A stretch of DNA of 64,000 bases, taken from NCBI GenBank assembly GCA_905236985.1, contig CAJORF010000130.1, positions 1-64,000 of the forward strand. The letters are read 5' to 3'. Below, in pieces: positions 52,266 to 61,881 of the stretch (the first letter of the stretch is position 1; each line of letters begins with the position of its first letter). The stretch is from an uncultured Bacteroidaceae bacterium (GTDB taxonomy: Bacteria; Bacteroidota; Bacteroidia; Bacteroidales; Bacteroidaceae). The translations under genes and the position numbers were made by a program. The notes under the pieces were generated by a model. It was not told where the DNA came from and made no database searches. It worked only from the letters and a program-made list of their open reading frames with translations.

Positions 52266-53474
52266 TTAGATACCCAGTTTCTTGCGGATATCAGTAGGAA
52301 TGGCATTCTTATTAATAAGAAAGCCCATCGTGCGAGCAGCAATGAAAGCCTTGGTCATATACCAAACGCCCTTATACTCACCAGTCTGACCCCAAGAATT
52401 CTTAACCAGATAGTACTCTCGACCGTTCTGATCCTTTGCCAGACCATAGATATGCATACCATGGTCATCGGTCAGCGTCCAGTTGTCAAAATCCTCTTGA
52501 CGCTGCTCCTGGGAGGGTTTAGCCTCAGGAGCATTGACACCAAGTTCTTCGGCTAAGCTCTTACGCTCTGCGGGCTTCAGTTGCAACCACTTGGCCTGAT
52601 CACTACCCGTGAGGCTCTCACCGCCAGCCTTGAGGTCATAAAGAATACCGAGGCCCTGACGCGTGAAACCATCATCGCTGACATCGCCGCCCCAAGCTAT
52701 CGTGTATCCCTTGTCGAGAGCGTTGTCTATGATACGCATCATCTCATCCATAGGTACATTGTAGCTATGATCCCAACGCCAGTTGTCCTGAACCTCGACA
52801 GCAAAGCTGGTGTAGAAGGGATGATGTGTATAGGAAGTGATGCTGACATAGTCGTTCCAGTCCAAGCCGAGGCTGGCGGCAAAGGTCTTCGGAGTGTATT
52901 CCTTGCCTTCATAGGTGAACTTTTCGGGCACCTTACCAATGTAGGCATCAATGATGCCCTGAAGACCAGCTTTCCACTGATTGGAGATGGTCTTGGACTT
53001 GCTCTTGGCAACAGCATCCACATAAGGTTCCATGACGCTGAAGAACTCGTTGAAGTTGGCCAGAGTGTCGCCAATCATTGTGCCGGGCTTAGCCATAGCA
53101 TCCTCAGGGCAGATTCCGTGGTTCTTGATGGTCAGCAGGACATCACCTGCGCTACCGCCCTGGGCAAACTGGCTGTCGCCATGCATACGTACCGTGAGTT
53201 CCGCACGTTCCATATAGTCGTGGTTGCAGATGAACATCTCCGCGAGGTCATAGGTTTTGCCCGTTTTCTTTAAGATCTCACTCTCAAAGAAGCTTAGGGT
53301 GCTGTAAGCCCAGCATGTACCCGAGCGGTTCTGGTTCTTGATGCTGGTAATAGGCAACTCCTTCACAACGGTGAACACGGGTTTGTTGCTCTTCTCCTCC
53401 TTTTCTTCGTCATTAACGGCGAAAGTGGGTACAGCCATAAAGGCTGCCAATGCGATAAAAAGAATTTTTTTCAT
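52266..53474 (-). CDS. C1-family (bleomycin hydrolase-like) cysteine peptidase, exported
   Basis: A 402-residue protein with signal peptide (ILFIALAAFMAVPTFA). Papain-fold motifs are the nucleophile Cys54 in NQNRSGTCWAYS, the catalytic His in LTDDHGMHIYGLA and Asn in LVKNSWGQTGEYKG. The aminopeptidase C/bleomycin hydrolase branch is indicated by the overall order and the C-terminus (TDIRKKLGI). In this phylum such exported enzymes act on dietary or host peptides. It is the last of four collinear genes, 29 nt after the M24 peptidase. Confidence 0.92.
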   Translation of the reverse strand: MKKILFIALAAFMAVPTFAVNDEEKEEKSNKPVFTVVKELPITSIKNQNRSGTCWAYSTLSFFESEILKKTGKTYDLAEMFICNHDYMERAELTVRMHGDSQFAQGGSAGDVLLTIKNHGICPEDAMAKPGTMIGDTLANFNEFFSVMEPYVDAVAKSKSKTISNQWKAGLQGIIDAYIGKVPEKFTYEGKEYTPKTFAASLGLDWNDYVSITSYTHHPFYTSFAVEVQDNWRWDHSYNVPMDEMMRIIDNALDKGYTIAWGGDVSDDGFTRQGLGILYDLKAGGESLTGSDQAKWLQLKPAERKSLAEELGVNAPEAKPSQEQRQEDFDNWTLTDDHGMHIYGLAKDQNGREYYLVKNSWGQTGEYKGVWYMTKAFIAARTMGFLINKNAIPTDIRKKLGI

Positions 53475-53503
53475 TGTTTCTGTGATTTTGGGTGAATAGT
53501 CTT

Positions 53504-54907
53504 TTATCTGTTTTCAAGGAAATTCTCCAATTCATCAACATGATAAGGTATGCGCTTCTCACCGAGATAGCGGGCACCATCTGCAGTAATGAGAAGATCG
53601 TCCTCGATACGGATTCCGCCGAAATCCTTGTAAGTCTCGATGGCATCAAAGTTGAGGAACTCCTTGCAGTGGCCAGTGGCTCGCCACTCATCGATGAGGG
53701 CTGGGATAAAGTAGATGCCAGGCTCGTCGGTCATCACATAGCCTTCCTGCAAGCGTCGTCCGAAGCGCAAGCAATTGGTACCGAACTGGTCAAGGCGAGG
53801 ACGCACTTCATCGTCAAAGCCTACATAGATCTGCCCAAGCCCTTCCATATCGTGAACATCCATTCCCATAGCGTGACCGAGGCCGTGGGGGAAGAACATC
53901 GCATGTGCGCCAGCAGCGAGAGCATCGTCGGTGTCGCCTTTCATCAGACCTAATGCCTTCAAGCCATCGGTGATGACACGGGCTGCCTCGAAGTGAACGT
54001 CCCACCACTTCATGCCTGGCCGTGCAATTTCAAATGCACGGTCGTGAGCATCGACAACGATTTGATAGATGTCGCGCTGTCGAGAGGTAAAACGTCCACT
54101 GATGGGCGTTGTGCGTGTATGGTCAGAGCAGTAGTTCTCGTTGGTCTCGGCACCACAGTCGCAGAGCATCAGACGTCCAGCCTCCAAAGGTTGTGGTGAA
54201 GGATAGCCGTGCATGATCTCACCGTGCATGGAAAGAATAGAGGGGAAACTGACAATACAGCCTCGCGATGAAGCTATACCACTGATGCGACCCGCTATTT
54301 CCTGCTCAGTGACCCCAGGATGGCACATACGCATCGCAGTCGTATGCATCTCATAGCCAATCGCACAAGCTCGTTCTATTTCAGCGATTTCATCGGCACT
54401 TTTGACGATGCGTTGATCTACAACAGCCTGAATGAGCGTCAAGCTGGCTGCCGAACGCTGGTCACGGGGATGAATACCTGTGAGATCCATCAGCTGGATC
54501 ATGTTGTCGTGGCGATAGGGCGGAAGGAAATGCAAAGTACGCCCTCGATCCTGTGCATCGCGCACGAGACTTTCGAGACGTGACATAGGAGCGCTCTTTG
54601 GCACGCCCGTCTTAGAAGCCATATCTGCAACACTATCCACAGATCCGAACCAGACAATATCCTCGATATCTATGTCATCGCCGATGAGCCATTCATCGCC
54701 AGAATCGGCATCAATAACACCAACGAGGCCGTCACGATGAAGTCCGAAATAGTAGAGGAATGAGCTATCTTGGCGGAACTTGTAGCCATTGGACGGATAG
54801 TTCACGGGCGATTCATTGTTGCCGAAAAGAATGATCAGTCCACTCCCCACATGCTGTCGGAGGATGGCGCGGCGTTCAATATAGGTTTGTTTGTCAAATA
54901 AAGCCAT
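53504..54907 (-). CDS. Aminopeptidase P family (M24) metallopeptidase
   Basis: A 467-residue creatinase-fold enzyme removing N-terminal residues before proline. An N-terminal AMP_N domain (MALFDKQTYIERRAIL, IILFGNNESPVNYPSNGYKFRQDS) is followed by the pita-bread catalytic domain. Metal ligands appear in LCDCGAETNENYCSDHTRT, HGLGHAMGMDVHD, DEPGIYFI and GIRIEDDLLIT. No signal peptide, so cytosolic. The start MALFD is taken in place of one three codons upstream. It probably completes degradation of peptides released by the neighbouring exported peptidases. Confidence 0.94.
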   Translation of the reverse strand: MALFDKQTYIERRAILRQHVGSGLIILFGNNESPVNYPSNGYKFRQDSSFLYYFGLHRDGLVGVIDADSGDEWLIGDDIDIEDIVWFGSVDSVADMASKTGVPKSAPMSRLESLVRDAQDRGRTLHFLPPYRHDNMIQLMDLTGIHPRDQRSAASLTLIQAVVDQRIVKSADEIAEIERACAIGYEMHTTAMRMCHPGVTEQEIAGRISGIASSRGCIVSFPSILSMHGEIMHGYPSPQPLEAGRLMLCDCGAETNENYCSDHTRTTPISGRFTSRQRDIYQIVVDAHDRAFEIARPGMKWWDVHFEAARVITDGLKALGLMKGDTDDALAAGAHAMFFPHGLGHAMGMDVHDMEGLGQIYVGFDDEVRPRLDQFGTNCLRFGRRLQEGYVMTDEPGIYFIPALIDEWRATGHCKEFLNFDAIETYKDFGGIRIEDDLLITADGARYLGEKRIPYHVDELENFLENR

Positions 54908-54931
54908 AGCGGTCATATAGTTAAGGTTTGA

Positions 54932-55219
54932 TTATGTGTTAACGGCGGAATCATCAGCCACAGCTCCTTCTTCAATCAGATGCTGGCGGATGAGCAGCAG
55001 GAGTGAAAACTCGCCATTGAAAGTATGCCCTTCGTTCATGCGCTTACGCAACACATTGATCATGCGTCGAACCGTAGCCGGAAGATTCGTAACACGAATG
55101 GAACGAATAGATTTCATGGTCTGCGGCAATTCATCGAAATGCCGTTCAAACCATGCGAAACACTCCTCGCGTTCCTGTTTGGTGAAAGAACTCTTATATT
55201 GTGTATTGACAATTGACAT
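54932..55219 (-). CDS. Small DUF6965-like protein
   Basis: A 95-residue soluble protein with the motif CFAWFERHFDELPQTMKS, then LPATVRRMINVLRKRM and a Leu-rich helix (FSLLLLIRQHL). The W(F)..(R/H).(D)ELP.T pattern resembles small Bacteroidota DUF6965 proteins. The function is unknown and the assignment is by pattern only. It lies 3 nt after the C11 peptidase gene and 24 nt before the M24 gene, so it is translated from the same transcript. Confidence 0.55.
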   Translation of the reverse strand: MSIVNTQYKSSFTKQEREECFAWFERHFDELPQTMKSIRSIRVTNLPATVRRMINVLRKRMNEGHTFNGEFSLLLLIRQHLIEEGAVADDSAVNT

Positions 55220-55222
55220 AGG

Positions 55223-56455
55223 CTACCAACCAGTTGAATTCATACCCACAGCCTCGTACCATTTCAGTTGATGATAATCCTTCATCCAACCCAACTCGTC
55301 GTAGAACGCCGACGGCACAAACATAGAGACGGCACTCATATATTCCGGTTCATAAACGTGCATAGGACGTGACATATAGGAAGTCGTCCACTCTGTCGAA
55401 ACGAAGCGGTGAGGCACGGCACGCTCCATCACAGCCCACCACTCCTGAAATTCCTCGTCAGAGACGTGCATACGAATGACGTCAGCCATATCGTAGAATT
55501 CTGTGAAATACTCCGATTCCACCAACGGGCAGTAGCGTTGCACCCAAGAACAGTCCAACTGACTACGATTGGCAAGCAGACGTTGCACCAAGGGGCGTGT
55601 AGCATGAGCCAATTGAGGCAACTCGGAGGTCTTTACCGCTGAAAGGATAGCACCTCTGTATTCGAGTGCACCTAAACCACTAATGTAATAATCATAGTAC
55701 GGTTTCAGGAGCTTGTCTGGTTGCAACTCGTCCTCACCCATTGCGGGCATAATCAGGTTGTATGGAGCCCCATGCCCAGGTATCTCCGCCGACGATCCCA
55801 ACACCCAGTCCGTCACTTCACGCAGTTCGTAGGCGACCTCGATACACTGCATAAAACAAGCATCGCTGAAGATGAAGTTGAGATGAGGATGATGGGAGAG
55901 GATATTGGATAAGGTCGTCACATTCATCTGCCGTCCCGCATTGGAGGAGGTGCGATTACCATTGTCGATTCCGAAGGTGCGACGTGGAGGATTGATCGAG
56001 CTCTGTCTGCCCTGGGTAAAGATCCATCCCGTAGCATGACTCCATAGCACGAGTCCATAACTCTTGGCCGGATAGCGTTTGAAAATCTCATAGAGTACCA
56101 TCTCCATATCTGTGCTATCCGTGGAGCAGACGTTGCGGTTATACGTCTTCACGGTCTCTAAGGGATGATCGCGCATTCCGACACAGAGACGACTGGATTT
56201 CGTGTCATCAATATATACGACCACACGGCAATGCTCAGGCAGGGATTTCAAGCCATTGACAATTTCAATAGAATCCTCGCTGACAAAAGTTGACAAAGAG
56301 TTCTCACCGGCAATATATACAATCAAAGTGCGATCAAGTTCCTTTTTGGGATGATCCCACGTATCAGCCTCCTCTTTGCAACCTCCAACGGAAAGCGTCA
56401 AGACCGCCCCAATAAGGGCATATATATAAATAAGGTGTGGAAAAAATCGTTTCAT
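55223..56455 (-). CDS. Clostripain-related (C11) cysteine peptidase, lipoprotein
   Basis: A 410-residue lipoprotein (LTLSVGGCKEE, Cys about residue 26). Caspase-like fold: the catalytic His is in GLVLWSHATGW and Cys in IFSDACFMQCIEVAYEL, with flanking LIVYIAGENSLS. C11 enzymes cleave after Arg/Lys and are exported in Bacteroidota. The promoter box TACTTTTG ends only 5 nt before the ATG, so the mRNA may be leaderless. It is first in the four-gene peptidase run. Confidence 0.9.
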   Translation of the reverse strand: MKRFFPHLIYIYALIGAVLTLSVGGCKEEADTWDHPKKELDRTLIVYIAGENSLSTFVSEDSIEIVNGLKSLPEHCRVVVYIDDTKSSRLCVGMRDHPLETVKTYNRNVCSTDSTDMEMVLYEIFKRYPAKSYGLVLWSHATGWIFTQGRQSSINPPRRTFGIDNGNRTSSNAGRQMNVTTLSNILSHHPHLNFIFSDACFMQCIEVAYELREVTDWVLGSSAEIPGHGAPYNLIMPAMGEDELQPDKLLKPYYDYYISGLGALEYRGAILSAVKTSELPQLAHATRPLVQRLLANRSQLDCSWVQRYCPLVESEYFTEFYDMADVIRMHVSDEEFQEWWAVMERAVPHRFVSTEWTTSYMSRPMHVYEPEYMSAVSMFVPSAFYDELGWMKDYHQLKWYEAVGMNSTGW

Positions 56456-56460
56456 CGGCG

Positions 56461-56468
56461 CAAAAGTA
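56461..56468 (-). promoter_or_regulatory. Promoter -7 box of the peptidase operon
   Basis: The minus strand reads TACTTTTG, an exact TAnnTTTG. Only CGCCG separates it from the ATG of the C11 peptidase gene, implying a leaderless or nearly leaderless transcript. Confidence 0.65.
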
Positions 56469-56537
56469 CAATTTTTTCTTCAATCCGCATACTAAAATGG
56501 CACTCTATTTCGTTTCTTTAAGAAAAAAGACCTTTTT

Positions 56538-57695
56538 ATGCCTTGGACAGACAGAATGAAGCAGGTGAAAATCCTGCTGATGTGCGCAGCCATCGTGATA
56601 TGCGCGCTTTCACTCATTTGGTCACATTTCCTCGTCAACGATCTCGCACAGGAAGAGCAACGTAAGATGGAAGTGTGGGCAGAGGCGATGAGATCTTTTG
56701 AGCAGGCCGATGAGCAAACTGATTTAGCCTTGGTGCTTAAGGTCATCAACGGCAATCACACGATTCCCGTCATCGTAATCAATGCCGACGGCAGCGTGCA
56801 GACATATCGCAATCTGGAGGTGCGCGCTAAATCTCCCGAGGAGGTCGAGAATATTGTCAAGGGTATGGCTTCGAAGATGAAGGAACAGGGGAATCTCATC
56901 CGCATCAGCCTCGATGATGACGAATTCATGGAGATTTGCTATGACGAGAGTATCATGCTCAAGCGCTTGGCCCGATATCCCTACATTCAGCTCGGTATCG
57001 TGCTCATCTTCGTTGTCGTAGCCGTCTTCGCCCTGCTGAGTAGTAAAAGAGCCGAGCAGAATAAAGTCTGGGTTGGACTCTCTAAGGAAACTGCCCACCA
57101 GCTCGGCACTCCTATCTCATCTCTGATGGCTTGGACACAAGTTCTTCGTGAGACCTACCCCGACGATGAATTATTGCCCGAGATGGACAAAGACGTGAAG
57201 CGTCTCCAACTGATAGCCGAACGCTTCTCGAAGATAGGCTCTATGCCAGAGCCTAAACCCGAAAACCTCAACGAGATCGTAGAACATGTCGTGGAGTACA
57301 TCAGCCGCCGCACCAGCGACCACGTCACCATCACCACTCACCTACCAGAGCAACCGCTGTATGTCAACCTGTCTTCGCAGCTCTTCGAGTGGGTTGTGGA
57401 GAACCTGTGCAAGAATGCCGTCGATGCCATGGACGGACATGGCAGCATTGACATCTATGCCTTCGAGGAGCCACAGCGCGTCGTCGTCGAAGTAGCTGAT
57501 ACGGGAAAAGGCATTCAGAAAGGGCATTTCAAGAATGTCTTCCAACCAGGCTACACCACCAAGCAGCGAGGATGGGGGCTGGGGCTTTCGTTGGCCAAAC
57601 GCATCGTTGAAGAATATCACACTGGACGCATCTTCGTGAAAGCGTCAGAGATAGGGAAAGGAACCACTTTCCGTATCGAATTGAAGAAGAACTGA
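56538..57695 (+). CDS. Membrane sensor histidine kinase (orphan)
   Basis: A 385-residue protein with two transmembrane helices (about residues 10-30 and 148-168) framing a ~115-residue periplasmic sensor. The H-box ETAHQLGTPISSLMAW (His187) is next. The HATPase domain has NLCKNAVDAM (N box), VADTGKGI (G1) and GWGLGLSLAKRIVEEYH (G2). No response regulator gene adjoins, so the partner is elsewhere. The neighbours (peptidase operon, opposite strand; yceD operon downstream with its own promoter) do not reveal a stimulus. The Met at residue 7 is an alternative start. Confidence 0.9.
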   Translation: MPWTDRMKQVKILLMCAAIVICALSLIWSHFLVNDLAQEEQRKMEVWAEAMRSFEQADEQTDLALVLKVINGNHTIPVIVINADGSVQTYRNLEVRAKSPEEVENIVKGMASKMKEQGNLIRISLDDDEFMEICYDESIMLKRLARYPYIQLGIVLIFVVVAVFALLSSKRAEQNKVWVGLSKETAHQLGTPISSLMAWTQVLRETYPDDELLPEMDKDVKRLQLIAERFSKIGSMPEPKPENLNEIVEHVVEYISRRTSDHVTITTHLPEQPLYVNLSSQLFEWVVENLCKNAVDAMDGHGSIDIYAFEEPQRVVVEVADTGKGIQKGHFKNVFQPGYTTKQRGWGLGLSLAKRIVEEYHTGRIFVKASEIGKGTTFRIELKKN

Positions 57696-57767
57696 CGCAT
57701 TTAACCCTCGGAATGTGCAAAAATCTATCAGTTTAAACGCTAAAATTTAAAGTTTTTCGCCGTTTCC

Positions 57768-57798
57768 TTTGTCACTCAAAAAAAAAGACCTACCTTTG
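57768..57798 (+). promoter_or_regulatory. Consensus promoter of the yceD-rpmF-fabH-era-der run
   Basis: TTTG (57768-57771), a 19-bp spacer and TACCTTTG (57791-57798) match the full Bacteroidota consensus. The ATG of the first gene begins 9 nt after the box, so the transcript is expected to be leaderless or nearly so. Confidence 0.8.
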
Positions 57799-57806
57799 CA
57801 GCCCGT

Positions 57807-58319
57807 ATGGACACATTGAGCCGCTACAAGATTCAACTCACCGATCTGCCCGACGATGGAGCTACCTTCGACTGGCATCTTGATGATACATTCTTCAGCG
57901 CGCTCGATGAACAGGATATCACACATGGAAGCCTCGATGCTACGCTGCGGGTGAACAGAAAGTCGGGCGCTTACCAATTGTACCTTCGTGTCAAGGGAGA
58001 GGTCAGCATACCTTGCGACCGTTGTCTCGAAGCGATGACACAACCCATTGATGCCGAGGACACCATCAACGTCAGACTGGGCGACAGCTACGACGATGAT
58101 GGCGAGACCATCACGGTAGCTGAGGCAGAAGCCGAGGTCAATGTGGCGTGGAATATCTATGAGACTATCGCTTTGGCGATTCCCATCTACCACGTACATC
58201 CCGACGGTCAGTGTCCCGAAGAGATCAATAGTTTCTTCGCCGAGGACAACACCGAAAGCCCCAAGCCCACAGACGAACGATGGGAAGCGTTGCGTAGCCT
58301 GCTCAGCAAGCCCAATTAA
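57807..58319 (+). CDS. yceD: YceD/DUF177 family protein
   Basis: A 170-residue acidic protein with the DUF177 core: LRVKGEVSIPCDRCLEAMTQPI (Cys pair), later NVAWNIYETIALAIPIYHVHP, and a final DERWEALRSLL. YceD homologues precede rpmF across bacteria and are linked to rRNA/ribosome maturation or its coordination with lipid synthesis. It lies 37 nt upstream of rpmF, and its start sits almost at the predicted transcription start. Confidence 0.9.
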   Translation: MDTLSRYKIQLTDLPDDGATFDWHLDDTFFSALDEQDITHGSLDATLRVNRKSGAYQLYLRVKGEVSIPCDRCLEAMTQPIDAEDTINVRLGDSYDDDGETITVAEAEAEVNVAWNIYETIALAIPIYHVHPDGQCPEEINSFFAEDNTESPKPTDERWEALRSLLSKPN

Positions 58320-58356
58320 ATCGCAAATAGTAAAAATCTCTAAATAGTAAATCAAA

Positions 58357-58539
58357 ATGGCACATCCTAAAAGAAGACAATCCAAAACACGCACTCTGAA
58401 GCGCAGAACTCACGACAAGGCAGTAGCACCCGCTTTGGCAGTTTGCCCCAACTGTGGCGAGTTCCATATCTATCACACGGTTTGCCCCGCTTGCGGCTAC
58501 TATCGTGGAAAAGTTGCTATCGAGAAAGAAGAAGCGTAA
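58357..58539 (+). CDS. rpmF: 50S ribosomal protein L32
   Basis: A 60-residue basic protein starting MAHPKRRQSKTRTLKRR. It has a zinc-ribbon of two CxxC pairs (CPNCG and CPACG), the Cys-containing form of L32. Standard place between yceD and fabH. Confidence 0.97.
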   Translation: MAHPKRRQSKTRTLKRRTHDKAVAPALAVCPNCGEFHIYHTVCPACGYYRGKVAIEKEEA

Positions 58540-58553
58540 GCCATCTCTGAATA

Positions 58554-58644
58554 GCTGATTAACAGATTAACAAATTAACAGATTAACAGGCAGCCTTGAG
58601 GTCATCTGCTAATTTTGTTAATCTGTTAATCTGTTAATATGTTA
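58554..58644. repeat. GATTAACA tandem/inverted repeat in the rpmF-fabH gap
   Basis: Four to five units of (A)GATTAACA (58554-58590) face units of TGTTAATCT (58606-58644). The 116-nt gap would fold into a long hairpin between rpmF and fabH RNA and could reduce coupling of the ribosomal and lipid cistrons (inference). Confidence 0.75.
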
Positions 58645-58655
58645 AATTGAATCGT

Positions 58656-59654
58656 ATGGAAAAAATTCATGCTATCATCACTGGCGTTGGTGGTTACGTA
58701 CCTGAATATATCCTGACCAACGAGGAACTCAGCCGTATGGTTGATACCTCCGACGAGTGGATCATGACCCGCATCGGTGTCAAAGAACGCCGCGTGCTCA
58801 ATGAGGAAGGCCTCGGCACGAGCTATATGGCTCGCAAAGCTGTCAAGCAACTTCTGGAGAAGACAGGAACCGATCCCCTCAGTATAGATGCCGTCATCTG
58901 TGCCACCTCCACACCAGACTATCACTTCCCCTCCACAGCCAGCATCGTACTCGGCAAGTGCGGCATGACGAATGCTTACGCCTTCGAGCTCTCCGCCGCC
59001 TGCTCGGGTTGGCTCTACGCCATGGATCAGGCAGCAAGCATGATTGAGAGCGGACGCTATAAGAAGGTTGTCGTCATCGGCGCGGACAAGATGTCCAGCG
59101 TCCTCGATTACACCGACCGTCAGACGTGCGCCATCTTCGGCGACGGAGCGGCAGCTACACTCGTGGAAGGTACCACCGAAGACCTCGGATGGCAGGACAG
59201 TTACCTCCGCACCGACGGGCAGGGGCTGCCCTTTCTCGTACAGCAGGCCGGCGGTTCTGTGGCACCTCCCTCCTACTTCACGTTGGAGCACCGTATGCAC
59301 TACGTCCACCAGGAAGGTCGTACCGTATTCAAGTTCGCAGTCACCAATATGTCTGATGCCGTGGCACTAATCGCTGAACGCAATGGTCTCAACAAGGACA
59401 ACATCGCCTGGGTTATCCCCCATCAGGCCAATATCCGCATCATCGAGGCTGTGGCCAAGCGACTGGAGATGCCTATGGACAAGGTCATGGTCAACATTCA
59501 GCGGTACGGCAACACCTCCAGCGGTACACTGCCCCTCGCCCTTTGGGACTACGAGAAGCAGCTACACAAAGGTGACAACCTCATCCTCACCTCCTTCGGC
59601 GCAGGCTTCACCTGGGGTGCTGCCTACATGAAATGGGGGTACGATCCGAAATAG
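58656..59654 (+). CDS. fabH: Beta-ketoacyl-ACP synthase III
   Basis: A 332-residue initiating condensing enzyme that joins acetyl-CoA (or a branched primer) to malonyl-ACP. The nucleophile is Cys116 in ELSAACSGW, the His in [10 protein letters not shown] and Asn in [14 protein letters not shown]. The C-terminal [13 protein letters not shown] is normal. The start [17 protein letters not shown] is chosen over a TTG three codons earlier that lies in the repeat. Confidence 0.97.
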   Translation: MEKIHAIITGVGGYVPEYILTNEELSRMVDTSDEWIMTRIGVKERRVLNEEGLGTSYMARKAVKQLLEKTGTDPLSIDAVICATSTPDYHFPSTASIVLGKCGMTNAYAFELSAACSGWLYAMDQAASMIESGRYKKVVVIGADKMSSVLDYTDRQTCAIFGDGAAATLVEGTTEDLGWQDSYLRTDGQGLPFLVQQAGGSVAPPSYFTLEHRMHYVHQEGRTVFKFAVTNMSDAVALIAERNGLNKDNIAWVIPHQANIRIIEAVAKRLEMPMDKVMVNIQRYGNTSSGTLPLALWDYEKQLHKGDNLILTSFGAGFTWGAAYMKWGYDPK

Positions 59655-59660
59655 TCTCAA

Positions 59661-60545
59661 ATGTCGCATCGATCCGGCTTCGTCAACATCGTCGGCAATC
59701 CCAATGTCGGCAAGTCAACGCTCATGAACCTCCTTGTGGGCGAGCGTATTAGTATAGCCACCTTCAAGGCACAGACGACGCGCCACCGTATAATGGGCAT
59801 CGTCAACACGCCAGAGATGCAAATCTGCTTCTCCGACACGCCCGGCGTGCTCAAGCCCAACTATAAGCTTCAGGAGCAGATGTTGCAGTTCTCGGAAGGA
59901 GCATTGCAGGATGCCGATATTCTCCTCTATGTCACAGACATGGTGGAAACGCCCGACAAGAATGCCGACTTTCTTCAGAAGGTGCAACACCTGAATGTCC
60001 CTATCCTCGTACTCATCAACAAGATAGACCTTTCCAACCAACAAGAGCTCACCGAAAAAGCCGATGCCTGGCACGAGGTGTTGCCCAAGGCCGAGATTTT
60101 CCCCATCTCTGCCCTTCATAAGTTCGGCGTGGATCAGGTGCTGAACCGCATCAAGGAGCTGTTGCCCGAGTCCCCCGCCTACTTCGACAAGGACACCTGG
60201 ACAGACAAACCCGCACGTTTCTTCGTCACTGAGATTATCCGCGAAAAGATTCTCCTTTACTACGACAAGGAGATTCCCTACTCTGTCGAGCCCGTTGTCG
60301 AAAGCTTTAAGGAAAGCGATGACCTCATCCGCATCAGTGCCGTCATTTATGTCGAGCGCGAGTCGCAGAAAGGCATCATCATCGGCCACCAAGGTGTCGC
60401 ACTCAAACGTGTCAGCACCGAAGCCCGACGTGAACTGGAACGTTTCTTCGGAAAGCGCATCTACCTACAATGCTTCGTCAAGGTCGATAAAGACTGGCGC
60501 AGCTCAGATCGGGCCATGAAGCAATACGGATATAACCTGGAATAA
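59661..60545 (+). CDS. era: GTPase Era
   Basis: A 294-residue essential GTPase for 16S rRNA maturation. It has G1 GNPNVGKS, the switch with TTRHRI, G3 DTPG and G4 NKIDL. A KH RNA-binding domain is at about residues 200-290 ([23 protein letters not shown]). It starts 6 nt after fabH and ends 1 nt before der, so translation is probably coupled. Confidence 0.97.
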   Translation: MSHRSGFVNIVGNPNVGKSTLMNLLVGERISIATFKAQTTRHRIMGIVNTPEMQICFSDTPGVLKPNYKLQEQMLQFSEGALQDADILLYVTDMVETPDKNADFLQKVQHLNVPILVLINKIDLSNQQELTEKADAWHEVLPKAEIFPISALHKFGVDQVLNRIKELLPESPAYFDKDTWTDKPARFFVTEIIREKILLYYDKEIPYSVEPVVESFKESDDLIRISAVIYVERESQKGIIIGHQGVALKRVSTEARRELERFFGKRIYLQCFVKVDKDWRSSDRAMKQYGYNLE

Positions 60546-60546
60546 T

Positions 60547-61854
60547 ATGTTAGTAGCCATCGTCGGACGCCCCAATGTGGGCAAGTCCACTCTCTTCAAC
60601 CGCCTGACCAAGACCCGCCACGCCATCGTTTCCGAAGAGGCAGGCACCACACGTGACCGCCAATATGGCAAATGTGAGTGGGTTGGCCGTGAGTTCTCCG
60701 TCGTGGACACCGGCGGTTGGGTTGTCAACTCTGATGACATCTTCGAAGAGGAAATCCGCAAGCAGGTCACCCTTGCTACCGAGGAAGCTGATGTCATCCT
60801 CTTTTTGGTGGATGTCAACACAGGTGTCACCGACCTCGACGAGGCCGTAGCCGCCATCTTGCGCCGCACGGACAAGCCCGTCATCCTTGTTGCCAACAAG
60901 ACCGACAACAACGACCAGCAGTGGCAGGCCGCCGAGTTCTATGCCCTCGGCCTCGGTGATCCGTTCTGCATCAGCTCCGCCACAGGCAGCGGAACAGGCG
61001 ATCTTCTCGACCTCATCCTTGAGAAGCTGCCCACGGTTGATGACATTCAAGATGCCATTGATCTACCGCGCATTGCCGTTGTCGGACGTCCTAACGTAGG
61101 CAAATCAAGTCTCACCAACGCCTTCATCGGCGAGGAGCGCCACATCGTCACTGACATTGCCGGTACAACACGCGACAGCATCTACACTCACTACCAGAAA
61201 TTTGGATTCGACTTCCTTCTCGTTGATACTGCAGGTATTCGCCGTAAGTCCAAGGTCAACGAAGACCTTGAGTTCTATAGCGTCATGCGCAGCATACGCG
61301 CCATCGAAAACTCCGATGTCTGCATCCTCATGCTTGATGCCACACGCGGCATCGAGGCACAGGACCTGAACATCTTCTCACTCATCCAACGCAACCAGAA
61401 AGGACTTGTCGTTGTCGTCAACAAATGGGATCTTGTGGAGGATAAATCGACAACTGCCATTAAATACTTCGAAGACACTATCCGCGAACGTATGGCACCC
61501 TTCACTGACTTTGACATCATCTTTGCTTCAGCACTCACCAAGCAGCGCATCTTCAAAGTCCTTGAAACGGCCGCTGAAGTCGATAAGCATCGTCGCGCAC
61601 GCGTAGGAACGACTAAATTGAATCAGGAAATGCTGCCTCTCATCGAAGCTTATCCACCGCCATCCATGAAGGGAAAGTACATCAAGATCAAGTATTGCTC
61701 GCAACTCCCCGACACGCGCATCCCCTCCTTCGTCTTCTACGCAAACCTGCCACAGTACATCAAGGAGCCATACCGTCGTTTCCTTGAGAACAAGATTCGC
61801 GAACGCTGGAACTTTTCCGGCACGCCGATTAACATCTTCATTCGACAGAAGTAG
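60547..61854 (+). CDS. der: GTPase Der (EngA)
   Basis: A 435-residue protein with two tandem G domains: first GRPNVGKST (about residues 7-15), second GRPNVGKSS (about 182-190). Each has a DT(G/A)G motif and NK.D, followed by a KH-like C-terminal domain ([19 protein letters not shown]). It is needed for 50S assembly. It lies directly behind era. Confidence 0.97.
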   Translation: MLVAIVGRPNVGKSTLFNRLTKTRHAIVSEEAGTTRDRQYGKCEWVGREFSVVDTGGWVVNSDDIFEEEIRKQVTLATEEADVILFLVDVNTGVTDLDEAVAAILRRTDKPVILVANKTDNNDQQWQAAEFYALGLGDPFCISSATGSGTGDLLDLILEKLPTVDDIQDAIDLPRIAVVGRPNVGKSSLTNAFIGEERHIVTDIAGTTRDSIYTHYQKFGFDFLLVDTAGIRRKSKVNEDLEFYSVMRSIRAIENSDVCILMLDATRGIEAQDLNIFSLIQRNQKGLVVVVNKWDLVEDKSTTAIKYFEDTIRERMAPFTDFDIIFASALTKQRIFKVLETAAEVDKHRRARVGTTKLNQEMLPLIEAYPPPSMKGKYIKIKYCSQLPDTRIPSFVFYANLPQYIKEPYRRFLENKIRERWNFSGTPINIFIRQK

Positions 61855-61881
61855 AAAGAATTTACTAAGAATGTAAAAGCT

